Of a stretch of 64,000 bases of DNA, positions 1 to 11,897 are shown piece after piece. Location of the stretch: assembly GCA_000733355.1 (NCBI GenBank), contig JNVV01000039.1, forward strand, positions 236,627-300,626, read 5' to 3'. The notes beneath the pieces are model-generated. The model was not told the DNA's origin, did not search any database, and was given only the letters and a program-made list of their open reading frames with translations. The stretch comes from Falciphora oryzae. Taxonomy: Eukaryota > Ascomycota > Sordariomycetes > Magnaporthales > Magnaporthaceae. Positions within the stretch are counted from its first letter, which is position 1. Every line of letters begins with the position of its first letter. Both the position numbers and the translations under genes were made by a program.

Positions 1-2717
1 ACGGGCGTCAGACGACTCCGAAATAAGCGCCGGCCCCCGCGCCCGTCGTTCCGTACGACCCAAACCGACGGCTCAGCTTCCTGGCCCCGTGGGCCAAGCG
101 GCAAGAGGCAAGGGGCAAGGGGCCCAGACGAGTCTCCCTTGGTGTGTGTGTGTGTGGTGCTGTTGTTGCATATGGCGCGCGGGTGAGATGTGAGATGTGA
201 GAGAAGGAAAAGAAAGAGACTCGGACAGCGAACCGGGATCTTGCTCGCCACCCACCCAACATCCATGCCCCAAGCAAGGATTCGGGACGCGGGAAGAGAG
301 CCCATCAAGGCGAGGAGCCGAGATTTGATCCGACTCGCCCTCCAGTAGAGGATGGCTGCGGCTCCCTTCATGGCTGCCACCTCAACCAAGAGCACCGTGA
401 ACCCTCCCTGCCACAGGCGTTCGTCAACCAGCCGTCGAGACCTTCGCCAGCGGCGGCTTTGTGTTGTCGCATCCGGTTGCCTGCAGCCGGTGTGTTTTCC
501 TCCAATTGCCCCTATCCCGCATCCGCTCGCTTTCTCTCCATTTCTCCCGCACGCTTGCTCTTTTCAGACTCAATGCTCTGCCAGCCCCTGACCGAGCAGC
601 CGCCGAACCGGCTGGCGTGGCGGGGGGCACCATCTGATCTGCGCCGCCCAGCCCTCTTGTCTTTCTCTTGGTCCAGGGAAAATCACGGCCGGGGCGGTGC
701 GCAAATGCTACCCCGTATCGCACGTGCATCACGCACCGATTTAGCCAACATGAGCGACGGCCAGGCTGCCCGCCGATCCCGGCCTTGGCCATCTGGCTAT
801 CCGCCCCGTTTTCGCCGCGGGACAGTGCTGGACTCGCCCGACCGGCTTCCCTCGTCTCCTGTCTTCACAGTTCCTCCCGGCCCCAGGGAAACGTTTCTGG
901 CCTCCCGGTAGCAGGGCAGCAGTCCAGAACTGGCCGACGTGATAGGCTTCCCGGAATAATAGGCCCTGCGGCGTAATAGACGCGGCTGCCGGCATCTGGC
1001 CGTCCAAGCCGGATGAGAAGCAATGTTATTACATGAGCATGCGACGACAAAGTGCAGAGAAAACTCTCTCCGCCATGGCTCCCATCGCCTGTTGTGCCTT
1101 GAAAACGAGGTGGCCGCCCTTTCTGGCCGCTTCCGGCTCGGGGAGGATTTGTGCCGACCCTCGCCCTCTAATTATCCATCTCTGTTTCTCTGCCGCAACC
1201 ACAAACTGTGACCGGTCTGGCCAACATCCTTCTCGGATCCCCGACACAATTGAGTGTGCCCCGACATTGGGTGGCCCGGCTCTGGCCGCGGGCGCTGTAG
1301 AGATGATGGGCTTATGAAATCCCCCCTTCTGTGCTGCACACCTTGGGGCCCTCCATCTCGGGTGACGAGGACGGCAGAGATCTGTCGGCAAGCCATCGGG
1401 TTGGCGTCGCCCTGTTCCTCCCCGAGCCTGCTGCCGAGTTCCGTTGCCGAGCCGAAACGAGACGTCGTCAGCACTTTCGGGACAGAGAGGCGCGAGCGCG
1501 CAGGTGGCGGTGGCGATAGGGTGTGAAGGGGAGGCGCGATGCGACGAAGACGCGGATGCTAACCGCGGCAGAGGCGGCTAGAACGATGCACCCCTCTATC
1601 CCCTTTTTTTTTTCTCCTTCATAAGCGCCATCCTTTTACCCGTCTACCTACCTCTAGCTGCCCCGTCTTCCCGCCTCAACTGCCATGAGGCCGAAAAGGT
1701 CTGGATTTGATGAGGGCAGTGCCGATGTTCCTGTTGGTCTGGTCCGTACTTGATAAGGTTGATCTTCACTGTTCGGAACCTCCGGCACTTTGCTTGGCCT
1801 CCCATTGGCTTGCTTGGCTGAGTGGATGGCTGCCGAGAACCCGAAGGATCGAGATGACGAGGTTCTTCGGTGCGCGGAAATCCACGAGCAGACCGATGAG
1901 ATGAGAGGGGGGTTGTGTGTGCCTCGCCTTCTCTACCTGGTCTATGCGCACGCAAACGAAACGCCCTTTTCGGCTTTCCGCTCTTGGGACGTCAAATCCG
2001 TCTCGACTACATTTTGACCTCTTTGCCCTGGGCCATTTGGTGATGATTTCAAATCCAAGCCTAAGCAGCAAGCCCGAGGTCGAGCCCCAGGAACCAGGCC
2101 ACGGGTGATTTCCCCTTGACTCGCCGCACACATATAGCCAAGCCAATGGCGATTTGAGGAAGCCGTGATTCTGCAGACGAAGGTGCCTCTCGGTGCGTCT
2201 CGCCCGGCTTTACCTTTTATGCTCAACGTCTAGCGCGCACCAAATATGCAAACAAGAATTTCTCGCCCGCACGCTTCGACGGCCCGGCAGTTGGCTGCCA
2301 AGGGGGAAACCCCGGCGTGTGAACGTGTCAAAATCTGCTTCCTTTTCTTCCAGCCCGCCACCGCCACCACCACCTACCTACTTACCTTCCACCAGCACTT
2401 GCCGGTCCTCGTCCCAAATCCGGATACATCTCCGCTTGCTGGTCGCGCTCACCCACCTCTCCAAACTCACGTCTCGTCCCCAGGTAAACCAAAAGAAGCT
2501 TGATCGGACGACCGCCCCGAAAGCAGCCTAGTCCCTGGCTCAGGGGGTGTGGTGCGGTGCTCGTCACGCATCACATAACAAAACAAACACACCCCTTTCC
2601 GGATCGGGCCGCTCATGCTGGAGGAGGAGGGATGTTCCTAGTAGTCCTGAGTTTAACCCCCGAGTGGTGGGAGCAATTTTTTTTTTTTTTAACATCATCC
2701 CTCTTTTTTTTTCCCTT
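1..2717. other. non-coding region left of the assembly gap
   Basis: No gene is recognisable here. The open frames are short, overlap on both strands and show no conserved motif or splice-linked continuation. The sequence has CT-rich and low-complexity stretches typical of fungal intergenic or promoter DNA, for example a CCACCACCT-type tract near 2355-2390. It could hold the promoter or untranslated region of a gene outside the window. Confidence 0.5.
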
Positions 2718-2867
2718 NNNNNNNNNNNNNNNNNNNNNNNNNNNNNNNNNNNNNNNNNNNNNNNNNNNNNNNNNNNNNNNNNNNNNNNNNNNNNNNNNNN
2801 NNNNNNNNNNNNNNNNNNNNNNNNNNNNNNNNNNNNNNNNNNNNNNNNNNNNNNNNNNNNNNNNNNN
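2718..2867. other. assembly gap (150 N)
   Basis: A run of 150 N bases. Long T tracts lie immediately to its left (about 2678-2712), so the gap probably reflects a homopolymer or low-complexity stretch that could not be assembled. Open frames crossing it are meaningless. Confidence 0.99.
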
Positions 2868-3749
2868 AGGGCGGTGGGTACGTCACTAGGCCTCTCCCGC
2901 GACGCCAGTGATTCACGCACGTTCACGGAGAAAGGAAAGGGGAAAAAAAGATATCGATCAGCTGAACAAACAAACAAGAAGCGAGTAACACCAAGAACGA
3001 CAGAGATGTCGTATTTTTGCCAGATTCGGCATGTGTCTTGGTTTCGTGTCCAAGGATTTTGCTGCTTGTTTCGCCTCCTTCTTCCTCGGGCTTCTTGCTA
3101 GTACTACATGCGTCCCTGGTTTATGAGAAAAACAAAACACAAATAGCCGTCATACCAGAGGTTGGTGCGCACGGTTTGGAACGCCGTTAAACCTCACTCA
3201 TAACCATGAAGAATCGAGATTTATCCGCGGGGAAAAATAATCATGAAAAAAGAAAAGGAGGTGGCCACCGAAAGCTCCCGAGCTCCAGCAAACAGGGAGC
3301 CAACCTGAGAAGGGGGGGTACTTTGAAAATGAAAAAAAAAAGGATAGATGAGAACGCCCCGATAAAACAAACAGCCCAACCTATTGTCTTCCAACTATAT
3401 GTAGGGAATGGAGGTAGCGTGATAGATAAGCAAAGTAGTAAGTGGTTCCTGTTCGCCCTCCCTCCACGAACATGCTGTGATCTGATGCCAAGATGCGGAA
3501 GAAGCAAAATGCGCCGTGATAAAAACATCGAAAAAAAAAGAGAATAAAAAAAGGGGTCAAACGAGACATCTGTAGTTAGACACAGGATGGGGTATATAGA
3601 GGACACACACACACAAAGACACTTTGGAAATGTGAGGTACTGCGAGCCTAATCGGCTTGCTAGGGATGGGCATCTCGTTTAGAAGCCATCCCTAAAGAAA
3701 AAAAAAAAAGAGTCCCCTTTTCAACAAATCCCGTGACCTCTCCTCTTGG
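2868..3749. other. non-coding region, includes the 3' flank of the histidine kinase
   Basis: AT-richer than the coding DNA, with many short A runs and no credible gene. The right end is the probable 3' untranslated region of the minus-strand histidine kinase, whose stop codon is at 3750-3752. A perfect inverted repeat lies at 3661-3694 and is listed separately. Confidence 0.5.
3661..3694 (-). repeat. inverted repeat (hairpin) in the kinase 3' flank
   Basis: TAGGGATGG at 3661-3669 and CCATCCCTA at 3686-3694 form a perfect 9-bp stem around a 16-nt loop. It lies about 56-90 nt past the histidine kinase stop codon, so it would fall in that gene's 3' untranslated region. Any function in mRNA stability or 3'-end formation is inference only. 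Confidence 0.5.
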
Positions 3750-6700
3750 TTAAAACGGCCCCTGGTCGGCGTAGCCACTACTGAGCCTGTCCTTGCTAGC
3801 TCCGGAGCTGATGGAGGCGACGCTCTGGTGGCTCTTGATGCTACCATTGTCCCCAAACCTTCCCGGCTCGAACCCGCCAGTGCTGCCCCTGGGGCTGCCA
3901 AAGGTCAGGCCGCCGCCGGGATCGAGCAACGTCTCGGATGAGGCGGACATGCGCTGCGGCACCTTCTTCTTCTGCAACACCGATGGCGCTTTCTTCTCTA
4001 CGACTGGCGGGGCAGCAGCAGCAGCGGCGGCGGCGGGATCTCCCCGGTTTTTGGTCAGCTTCCTAGGCTGGCGCTTAGATGACGACGAGGCTAGAGTGGG
4101 TATATCGGTAGCGGACATGGAGCCGGAAATCGAACCCGAGATGGAGCCAGAGTCGGACAGGCGTGTGTCGCTGTTCGATGTCGGCATCCCCGGGACGGCT
4201 GGCGGCGAGATGCTCCCGAATGAGCTGTGGTTTGTCGGTGCTACCGGCGGCGGGGCCTCTCGAATCGGAGCCTCTGCCATTGCTGCCCCGTTCATCGTAG
4301 ACGATCGTGGGCTGGTTATGGGAGGCGACGGGCCGCTGCTTCTAGGTACTGTAACAGGAGGGGATGGTCCTGTAGCTGCTGTAGGGCTACTAACCACGGG
4401 TGACGACTGTGGGCTAGGGCTGGCCGAGGGTGATGATGGAAACATGGGCGAGCTAAAGCGGTCAGGGGGGGGCTGTTGTGAAGAGGCGAGCATGTGTGTG
4501 AGCAAGGGGCACTCCGTCTTGTCATCAAGGAGGACTCAATAAATCAAACCTACCGTGGTGCCAACATAGGCTTCTAGTTTCCTCTTGAGCACCTCGGAGC
4601 GGACGGGCTTGGCTAGGTAGTCGTTCATGCCGGCGGCCAGACACTTCTCGCGGTCGCCCTGGATGGCCGAGGCGGTCATGGCGATGACGAGGATCTTGCT
4701 CACGGTCTCGATGGGGTCGCGGCGGATCAGCTTGGTGGCCTCGTAGCCGTCGAGCACGGGCATCTGCACGTCCATCAAGATGATGTGGTAGGGCTCGCCC
4801 TCCTTGGCCTTCTGGCGCAGACCCTCGACTGCCTTGAGCCCGTTGTCGTAGGCGTCGACGCGCGTGTAGCCAAGCCGTTGCGCGTACTGGATGGCGATCT
4901 TCTGATTGATGGCGTTGTCCTCGGCCACGCAGATGCGGATCTGGTCGCGGGGCACACGCGTCAGGTCTAGGTACGGCGCCAGCCCGGCCTCGCGGTGGTG
5001 TTGGTGGTAGTGTGTGTGGTAGTGCTGGTGGCGCGACGAGGAGTCGACCAGCTGCTGGGCCGGGTGCGCCTTGAGATGTTGCTGCTGCTGCTGCTGATGG
5101 TGCTGTTGCTGCTGGGCCTCACCGGCCGACACGTCGGGCCTCGCCTTGTCAAAGGTAACGGTGAACCAAGCGGTGGTGCCGACGCCCTCTTGGCTCTCGA
5201 GGTGGATACGACCCTTCATCATGGTCTCGACGAGCGACTTGCAGATGCTGAGCCCCAGGCCGCTGCCGCCGTACTTGCGCGCCGTGCTCGGGTCGGCCTG
5301 GCTGAAGGGCACAAACAGCTTGGCCAGCTGGGCGGGCGGGATGCCGATGCCCGTGTCGCGCACCCAGAAGGTCAGGCGGACCTTGCCCTGCGTCTCCTCG
5401 TCGAGCTGGGCGCCGATGGTGATTGAGCCGCTGGCGGTGAACTTGAGGCTGTTGCCAATCAGGTTGCCCAGCACCTGGTGCAGGCGGATGGGGTCGCCGT
5501 AGATGAGCAGCTGGGGCAGGTTGATCTCCTTGACGATGGCCACGTTCTTCTTGGGCGTCTTCTCACGGTTGCTGTACGAGACGGCGCGCACCACCTCGCG
5601 CACCATCTCCTCCGGGTTGAAGGCGATGACATACAGCTTCATCTTATCGGCCTCCATCTTGGAGAAGTCGAGGATGTCGTTGATGACGGTCAGCAGCAGG
5701 TCGGCCGACACGCGGATGCTGTCGGCCATCTCGAGCTGCTCCTTGTTGAGGTTGCTGTCGCGCAGCAGCTCCGAGTTGCCGATGACGCCATTGAGCGGCG
5801 TGCGCAGCTCGTGCGATACGTTGGCCAGGAAGATGGACTTGGCCTTGGCTGCCTCCTCGGCCAGCTTGACGTTCTCGTTGGCCTTCTTCTCGGCCGCGCG
5901 CGCCTTGGCCTGTGCCTGCAGCGCGTCGGCCAGCGCCTGCTTCTGGAACGACAACATCGTCGAGTTCTCGGCCGACACCTTCTCGACCGCCTTCATCGTC
6001 AGCGCGTTGGCGTAGCTGATGGCGATCTGGTTGACTAGCAGCTGCAGCACCGTCACGTTGCGGTCCGTGAAGGACTGCGGCAGGCCCTCGAGGTACAGCA
6101 CGCCGAGCATTTTGTCGGCCCCGTGGCAGATGGGCATGGCGATGACCGCCTTGCCGAGTGGGTTGAGCCGCAGCCAGTAGCTGCTGACGTTGCTGAAGCG
6201 CTCGTCGCTGATGATGTCGGGCACGAAGACGATTTCGCGGAACCGCGTGCTGTACAGGATCACGTTCTCCGCCACCCGCGAGTTGCCCTTGAGGACTGTG
6301 CGCGGCTTGTGCGTCTCGGCCCCCTTCTCCGGGTCGCCCATGGCTGCCACGCTCCACTGCTTGGTGCCCTCGTCCTCGATCACGATGGCCGCCAGCGTCG
6401 CCGCCCCGCCGCACGTCTGCAGGATCACGTCGCACATGGTCTTGAGCAGCTCGTCCACGTCCAGCACTGACGAGATCACCTGCGAGGACTGCAGGATCGC
6501 GTGCAGGTCGATCATGTCCAGCGTCGGAAGCCCCGCCCCGGCCTCGGCCGCGCCCGTCAGCGACATGGACCCGCGCCACGCCCCGACTCGCTCGCCCTTG
6601 AGCTCCGCCATGCCCGCCTGCGTGAGCTGCCGCGCCGTGCCCTCCTCGCCCATCGCTTGGTGGAACTGCTCGTTGGCCGCTGAGCTGCCCGCAAAGTCCG

Positions 6701-9700
6701 TTTCAGTCTGCATCCCAGCGTCCGCCGTGCGGTGGTTGCGCACCGGCCCGCGCAACACCAGGCCGTGCTCCACCTCGATCGCCTCCGCCACCCCGACCGC
6801 TCCCATCTGCCGGTAGAGTCCAACCGCGTCCTTGAGCGCCGACCGTGCCGACCGCCGCGACGACAGCCTGATGAAGGTGCCCGCCATCAGATAGTTCCCC
6901 AGTGCCTCCTCGAACACAAACTCGTTCTCGGCCGCGTGGTCCAGAGCCTCCTCGTACTTCTGGATCGCCCGCCCCTGGTCGCCCGCCAGCTCCGCCATCT
7001 GAGCCTCGAGCAGCCGCGACCATGACAAGTAGTTGACGTCTGAGATCACCTGCCAGTCCATGATGCCCCTGTGCAACGACTCGAGCTGCCGGATCGTCGC
7101 CTTGACCGCCTCGTCGTCCGGCCCGGTCGCCTGCCTCGTACGCGGGTCCTGGCGCTGACGGAACAGCTGGCCGGCGAGGGCGAGGCCGTAGAACAGCATG
7201 GCGAACCTGGTGTTCCGCGCCGACCAGATTAGGTGCGAGTTCTCGACGCAAAACTTGCCCACTTCGACCGCCCGCTCAAGGTGTCCGTAGAGGAACAACG
7301 GCGCCAGCTCGAGCGTCTCGTAGAAGAGCAGCGAGCGGTTCCCGTTCTCCGTGTTGTTGGCCAGCCAGTTCTTGTAGGCCGACGAGTTGTGGTGCTCGTC
7401 CGTCATGAGCTCGGTCGCCTCCGAGACGTGCGTCTTTCCCTGCAGCGCCCGGCAGACCTGGCGGACGGCCAGCAACATGACGCCGCCTCGCGAGTCCAAG
7501 TTCCAGTAGGGTATCTCCTCGCAGCTATATGCGCACAGGCCCTCGAGGTCGAGGCAGTTCTCGCTGGCGAAGAAGCGCAGCTGCGCCCCGAGGCCGAAGG
7601 CGAGGATGGCTGATATCCGATCCCCCGCCGACGCCGCGTAGTCGACAGAGCTGTCGAGCTGGCCCGCCGCGTGCACCACCGAGTACTGGGCGTGTCCTAC
7701 GAAATTAGCGTAGATCATGTAGCCCCGCGCCATGGAGAAGGGGTCGCGTGTCATGTCCAGCAGGTCGAGGCAGTACGACCCCAGCTCCAGCGCGAACTCG
7801 ATCCTGTTGAACCGCGACAGTGCGATCATGGACATGTGCAGGAACGCCATGCCCGATTGCGGCATCGTCCCGCGCTTGAGGTGCATGTCCAGCATGCAGA
7901 GCGACAGCCGGTAGAAGCACAGGCAGTCGCTCCACCAGGCCGCGCTGATGGTCTCGGCCAGCACCGCGCCCAGCGACACCCCTAGGGCCGGATCCTGCGT
8001 GTTGGGCGGGCTGAGGAGGTCTTTGCGGTCCATGCCCTTGAGCTGCGCCGAGAGCCTCTCGAATTCGGCGTCACATTCCTCAAAGGTCGTCGAGTCGCTG
8101 TACTCAACGCCCATCGTCCAGAGGCACTCCTTGAGGCAGTCAAGCGCCTTGACCGCATTCCCGCTTTGGGCGTAGACTCGCGACTGCAGCACCCAGGCCG
8201 GCGCCTTGTCGAACACCGTTTTGGCGCACACGAAGACCGTGCCCAGCACGCCCGTGGCGAGCGGCAGCTGCCCCATGTAAAGGTAGCACTCGGCCGCCGC
8301 CAAGTAGAGCCGCATCGTCTCGCCGTACGACACGTCCTCGTTCGCGTCGTTCCAGGGGTCCTCCTGGAGGAGCGCGACGGCGCCGCTGTAGAACTTGGCC
8401 GCTGTGGGCCTCGCGCCATTAGCCGTCGCCGCCTCTGCACACTCAAAGAGGAGCGTGCGGTACGGCTTCCTGTTCCCGACGCGGCTCTGGATGATGCTGA
8501 GCGCGTTGCAGATGTGCGACGCGACGCCGTCTCGCGACCGGTCCTTGTCGTAGTGCTTCAGCAGCGTCTGCGCAATAATGAAGTGCATCTTGCGGGCGTC
8601 GCACTGGTTGATATTTGCGGCGGCCTGGATGTAGCGGTCGTGGGCGAACCGGAACCGGTCGTCCCGGTCGCCCTGCACGACGATGTACGCCTGCACGGCG
8701 GCCTGCAGACCCGCAACCGCTTCCTCCTGAGAATAGCCTGTGGGTTTGTGGCTGCTTTCCCACTGTGAACCGGCGTCGTCGAACTCGCCGCTGAGCAGAT
8801 GGCACACCAGCTCAAACGAAAAGTTGGTGCCTAGAAGAGCTGCCCAGGACAGCACCGCCCTCGACGACGGCGGCAGCTCGTCCAGCCGCCGCGTGATGAA
8901 GTCGGTGTTGAGCACGTCATAATTCTGCTCACCCTGGAACTGCTCGAACAAGCGGTCCAGGTCGAAGTGCCATTGACAGTCGCGGTAGTCGTACCAGATG
9001 CACTTTTTGCGGTGGCATGCGCTGAGCATCTCCCGCATGTAGAAGGGATTGCCCCCGGTCTTAGACTGGACGACGAGAGCCAGAGGGAGGATGTGTTCTG
9101 GTGGGGAGCAGAGCGTCGTCGATACGTACTTGACGATGTCGTGCTCGCTTAGCGGCGACAGGCAGATTCTGGTCACCGTGGGGCCCGTCTTCGGGTAGTC
9201 CGCCGGCCGGTTACCCGTGTAGAGTGGCATCTCGTGCACCGAAATTGGCGAGCGGATCAGCGAACCGTCCAGGGGCTCGCCCTCGGGATCTGGTGGGTGC
9301 AGGATTCGCTGCATCCGCTCCGGGCTCAACTCGTCTGGCCGGTACGTAATGATGATGACCAGCTTCAGCCGGGCCGCAATGATCTGCGTGATCAGATCCA
9401 TGGACTCGTCATCGGCGAAGTGCAAGTCTTCGAGGCACAGGCAGATGAACTTGTGCTGCGTAAACATTCTCAGGATGTCGAGATACGTGTTGACCAGCCG
9501 GATCGACTTGGTCGAGCTACCCGAGCGGAGGAAGTCCTGGGAGCTCTGTATCGACAGCCGCGAGCTGTGCATCGACGAGCCCGGCGACGATCCGCGGCGC
9601 TTCACGGGAGCCCGGGCCCCCCCACGAGGAGGAGGCTGCGTTGGGCCCTGGGTGACTGACGGAGACCGCACCACGCCGGGGTCCACGGGGCCGAGGAGAA

Positions 9701-11897
9701 ACTCTGGCAGCCCCAGAACTTTGTGCAAAGAAGGCCAGACGCCGTGCACGCTCTCCTTCAACTCCTTGTGTAGGGCTGTGTCTGTGTTCCTCTCGCCCCA
9801 GAGCTGCCTTACAAGCGAGGACAGGAGCCTCAAGACAGGGCCGAAGGCGGTCCGCCTAGCAGTGTCGCACTTGGCCGTGGCAGAGTAGCCCCTGCGCCTG
9901 TTCTCCGAGAGGACCGACTGCACTAGGCAGCTCTTGCCCAGGCCGCCGGCACCCTCGACCGTAATGATCTCGCAATGCCCCCTACGGCGGAACCTGGCCG
10001 AGCCAAGCTTCCTTCCTAGGCTGACCGAGTCCAGGGCGGCGCTATGGCGGGAGGAGGTCTCTCTGTCGGCCGACATGACGGTGTCGGCGATGCTTCGGGT
10101 GTCGAAGGAAACCGACTGATGCCTGTTGTCCCAGTGCCTCGGCGGTCCACGAAGGCCCGAGAGACTCGGGTGCCCCGAGGAGGGTGTCTCTAGGGACATT
10201 ACCGAATCCCGGTCTATGCTATGGATAGAAGGGTGATAGCTGTTTCTGGCCTTGGGGTCTGACGAGATGGTCTGGGTGAAGGATCCGCTGCGACGTGTAG
10301 TCCCATCCACCGAGCTCGTCCCCTCGCTCGACACCTCGGCGTTGTCGATTTCGTTGGACAGGGCAGAGCCGTCTGACATCCTATTGGGGTTATTCCTCTG
10401 GTGCATCACATGATTCTTTGCGGCACGCTCGATAACGTTAGCCAGCTGCTCCTTCTCCTGGGCCCTGCCGATCATCGAGGTTGGCAGCATGAAGAATGAG
10501 GAAACGTCCTTGGATGCGATCTGCCACTCCCTGAGTGCGAGGTGGTCTCCGTCCAGTAGGAACTCCTTGACCTTCTCCAGATCGTATCGCAATCCACTTG
10601 CTGAGTTGTAGCGCTCGCCGATGTTCTTCGAGGTACACTTCTGGATTATCCTCCCCAGGACGTCAGGCACATCCAGGCGCACTACCGAGACACTCGGAAT
10701 GCGGCGGTTGAGCACGCCCTGGACCACGTCGAGAGGCGAGGGACCATCGAATACAGGCTTCTGTGTAAGGAGGGTCCAGAACAAGACGCCTAGGGAGTAA
10801 ATGTCGGTGCGGGTATCAGGTTCAGCCGGCATGCGACCCGTCTGCTCGGGGCTGATGAATTGCAGCTTGTTCTTGGCACCTATCTCCTTGGACAGCGCCG
10901 ACCAACCCGTGCTAGTGAGCCCATGCTCGAAGGACCTGACTCCAGATCCCAACGACACGAACTTGACCTGGTCAGTTTCCAAGTTGAAGTGGAACGCGTC
11001 GCCTCTGATTTCTCCGTGGACGATCCCCTGGCCGTGGTGCAGGAGCTCGAGGCACTTCGCCGCCCCGATGGCAAAGTCTAGAAAGTGGTTCAACGATATT
11101 GGAGGCTCCAGCCGGAGATCATCGGGTCTTGGCTGGGCTTCGTAGCCATCGCCCGACTTTCGTGCCCAGTACCAGGCGGGACCCATGTCCAAAACCTTGA
11201 ATAGATAATTGGGGCCCGAGTTGGTGTATATGGCCACGACAATGGGACCTCGGTCGCCCGGCTGCGGTGCAAGGCGGATGAGGTCGATAGGCTTCGCTAT
11301 ATGCTCGCCGTTGTTGTCGCTGGCGGCGATGAGATTCTTTGCGACATGGAAGGCCCTCTCCTCACGTAGCACATGGAAGGACACGCGGGCAACGACGGGC
11401 TCCTCGATTAGCGGGGACTCGGCCGAGTTCGTCTGGGAGAGGGGCGGCGGCGACACGGCGGAGGGCTCGCTCCCGCCATCGCTGGGGGCGGCCGAGAGAC
11501 TGTTGCTGCTGAGCGTGTCTGCCAGGCCGGGCCGGGCCAAGGACACCTTCGAAAACGATCCCGGGCTGCCGGCATGCTGCGGCGAGGGGGCGGGAGCCTG
11601 CGACGGGGAGTATAGATGGATGGGCGTCGGGGCCTGTATGTGGGAGCCGCCGGCGTGCGCCGGAACGAACCGGGTGCCGAAGACATGCCTGCGGGGGGCA
11701 TCCACGTGTTAGTCGACATATACCATGAAGGCAGGCTGGCGGGGGATTCCCCTCGAGCGTGGTCCCTACCAGTTGTCAAAGCTTGAATGAAAGATGGGGA
11801 CACTGTCGTCCCAGGTGTATCCAGCTATCTGTCTTAGACGCTCGACCAGTCGGGCCGGCGGGTCGATCTCGTCCGCCGCAATGGCAGACCCGTCCAT
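3750..11897 (-). CDS. hybrid histidine kinase with pseudokinase, AAA ATPase and GAF domains (class X type)
   Basis: Three exons: 11897-11770, 11688-4554 and 4472-3750; 81-nt introns; 2661 residues. Domain order: a Ser/Thr-kinase-like domain (about 145-415), a STAND/AAA-type ATPase with P-loop EGAGGLGKS (about 620) and Walker B-like CLEDLHFADD, a long helical region, GAF (about 1775-1935), HisKA with the H-box SHELRTPLNG (about 2000), HATPase with NSLKF and DTGIGI boxes, then a receiver with acidic pair ED, phospho-acceptor D in ILMDVQMPVLDGYEA (about 2348) and the conserved K in LAKP. This matches fungal class X kinases such as S. pombe Mak2/Mak3 and Candida Chk1, which feed an HPt/response-regulator phosphorelay. 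No HPt or regulator gene lies nearby. The kinase-like domain lacks HRD and DFG residues, so it is probably a pseudokinase. A Q/H-rich linker precedes the receiver, and a Ser/Pro-rich tail of about 240 residues follows it. The 42-codon first exon was chosen because it joins in frame to the conserved FGTRFVPAHAGG segment. Confidence 0.93.

Noticed and set aside
2500..3101. Open frames running through the run of N
   Set aside because: The sequence there is unknown, so these frames have no support.
5478..6038. 186-codon plus-strand frame opposite the histidine kinase, and similar frames along 4500-11700
   Set aside because: Mirror frames of a GC-rich coding strand; the minus-strand frame carries all the conserved domains.
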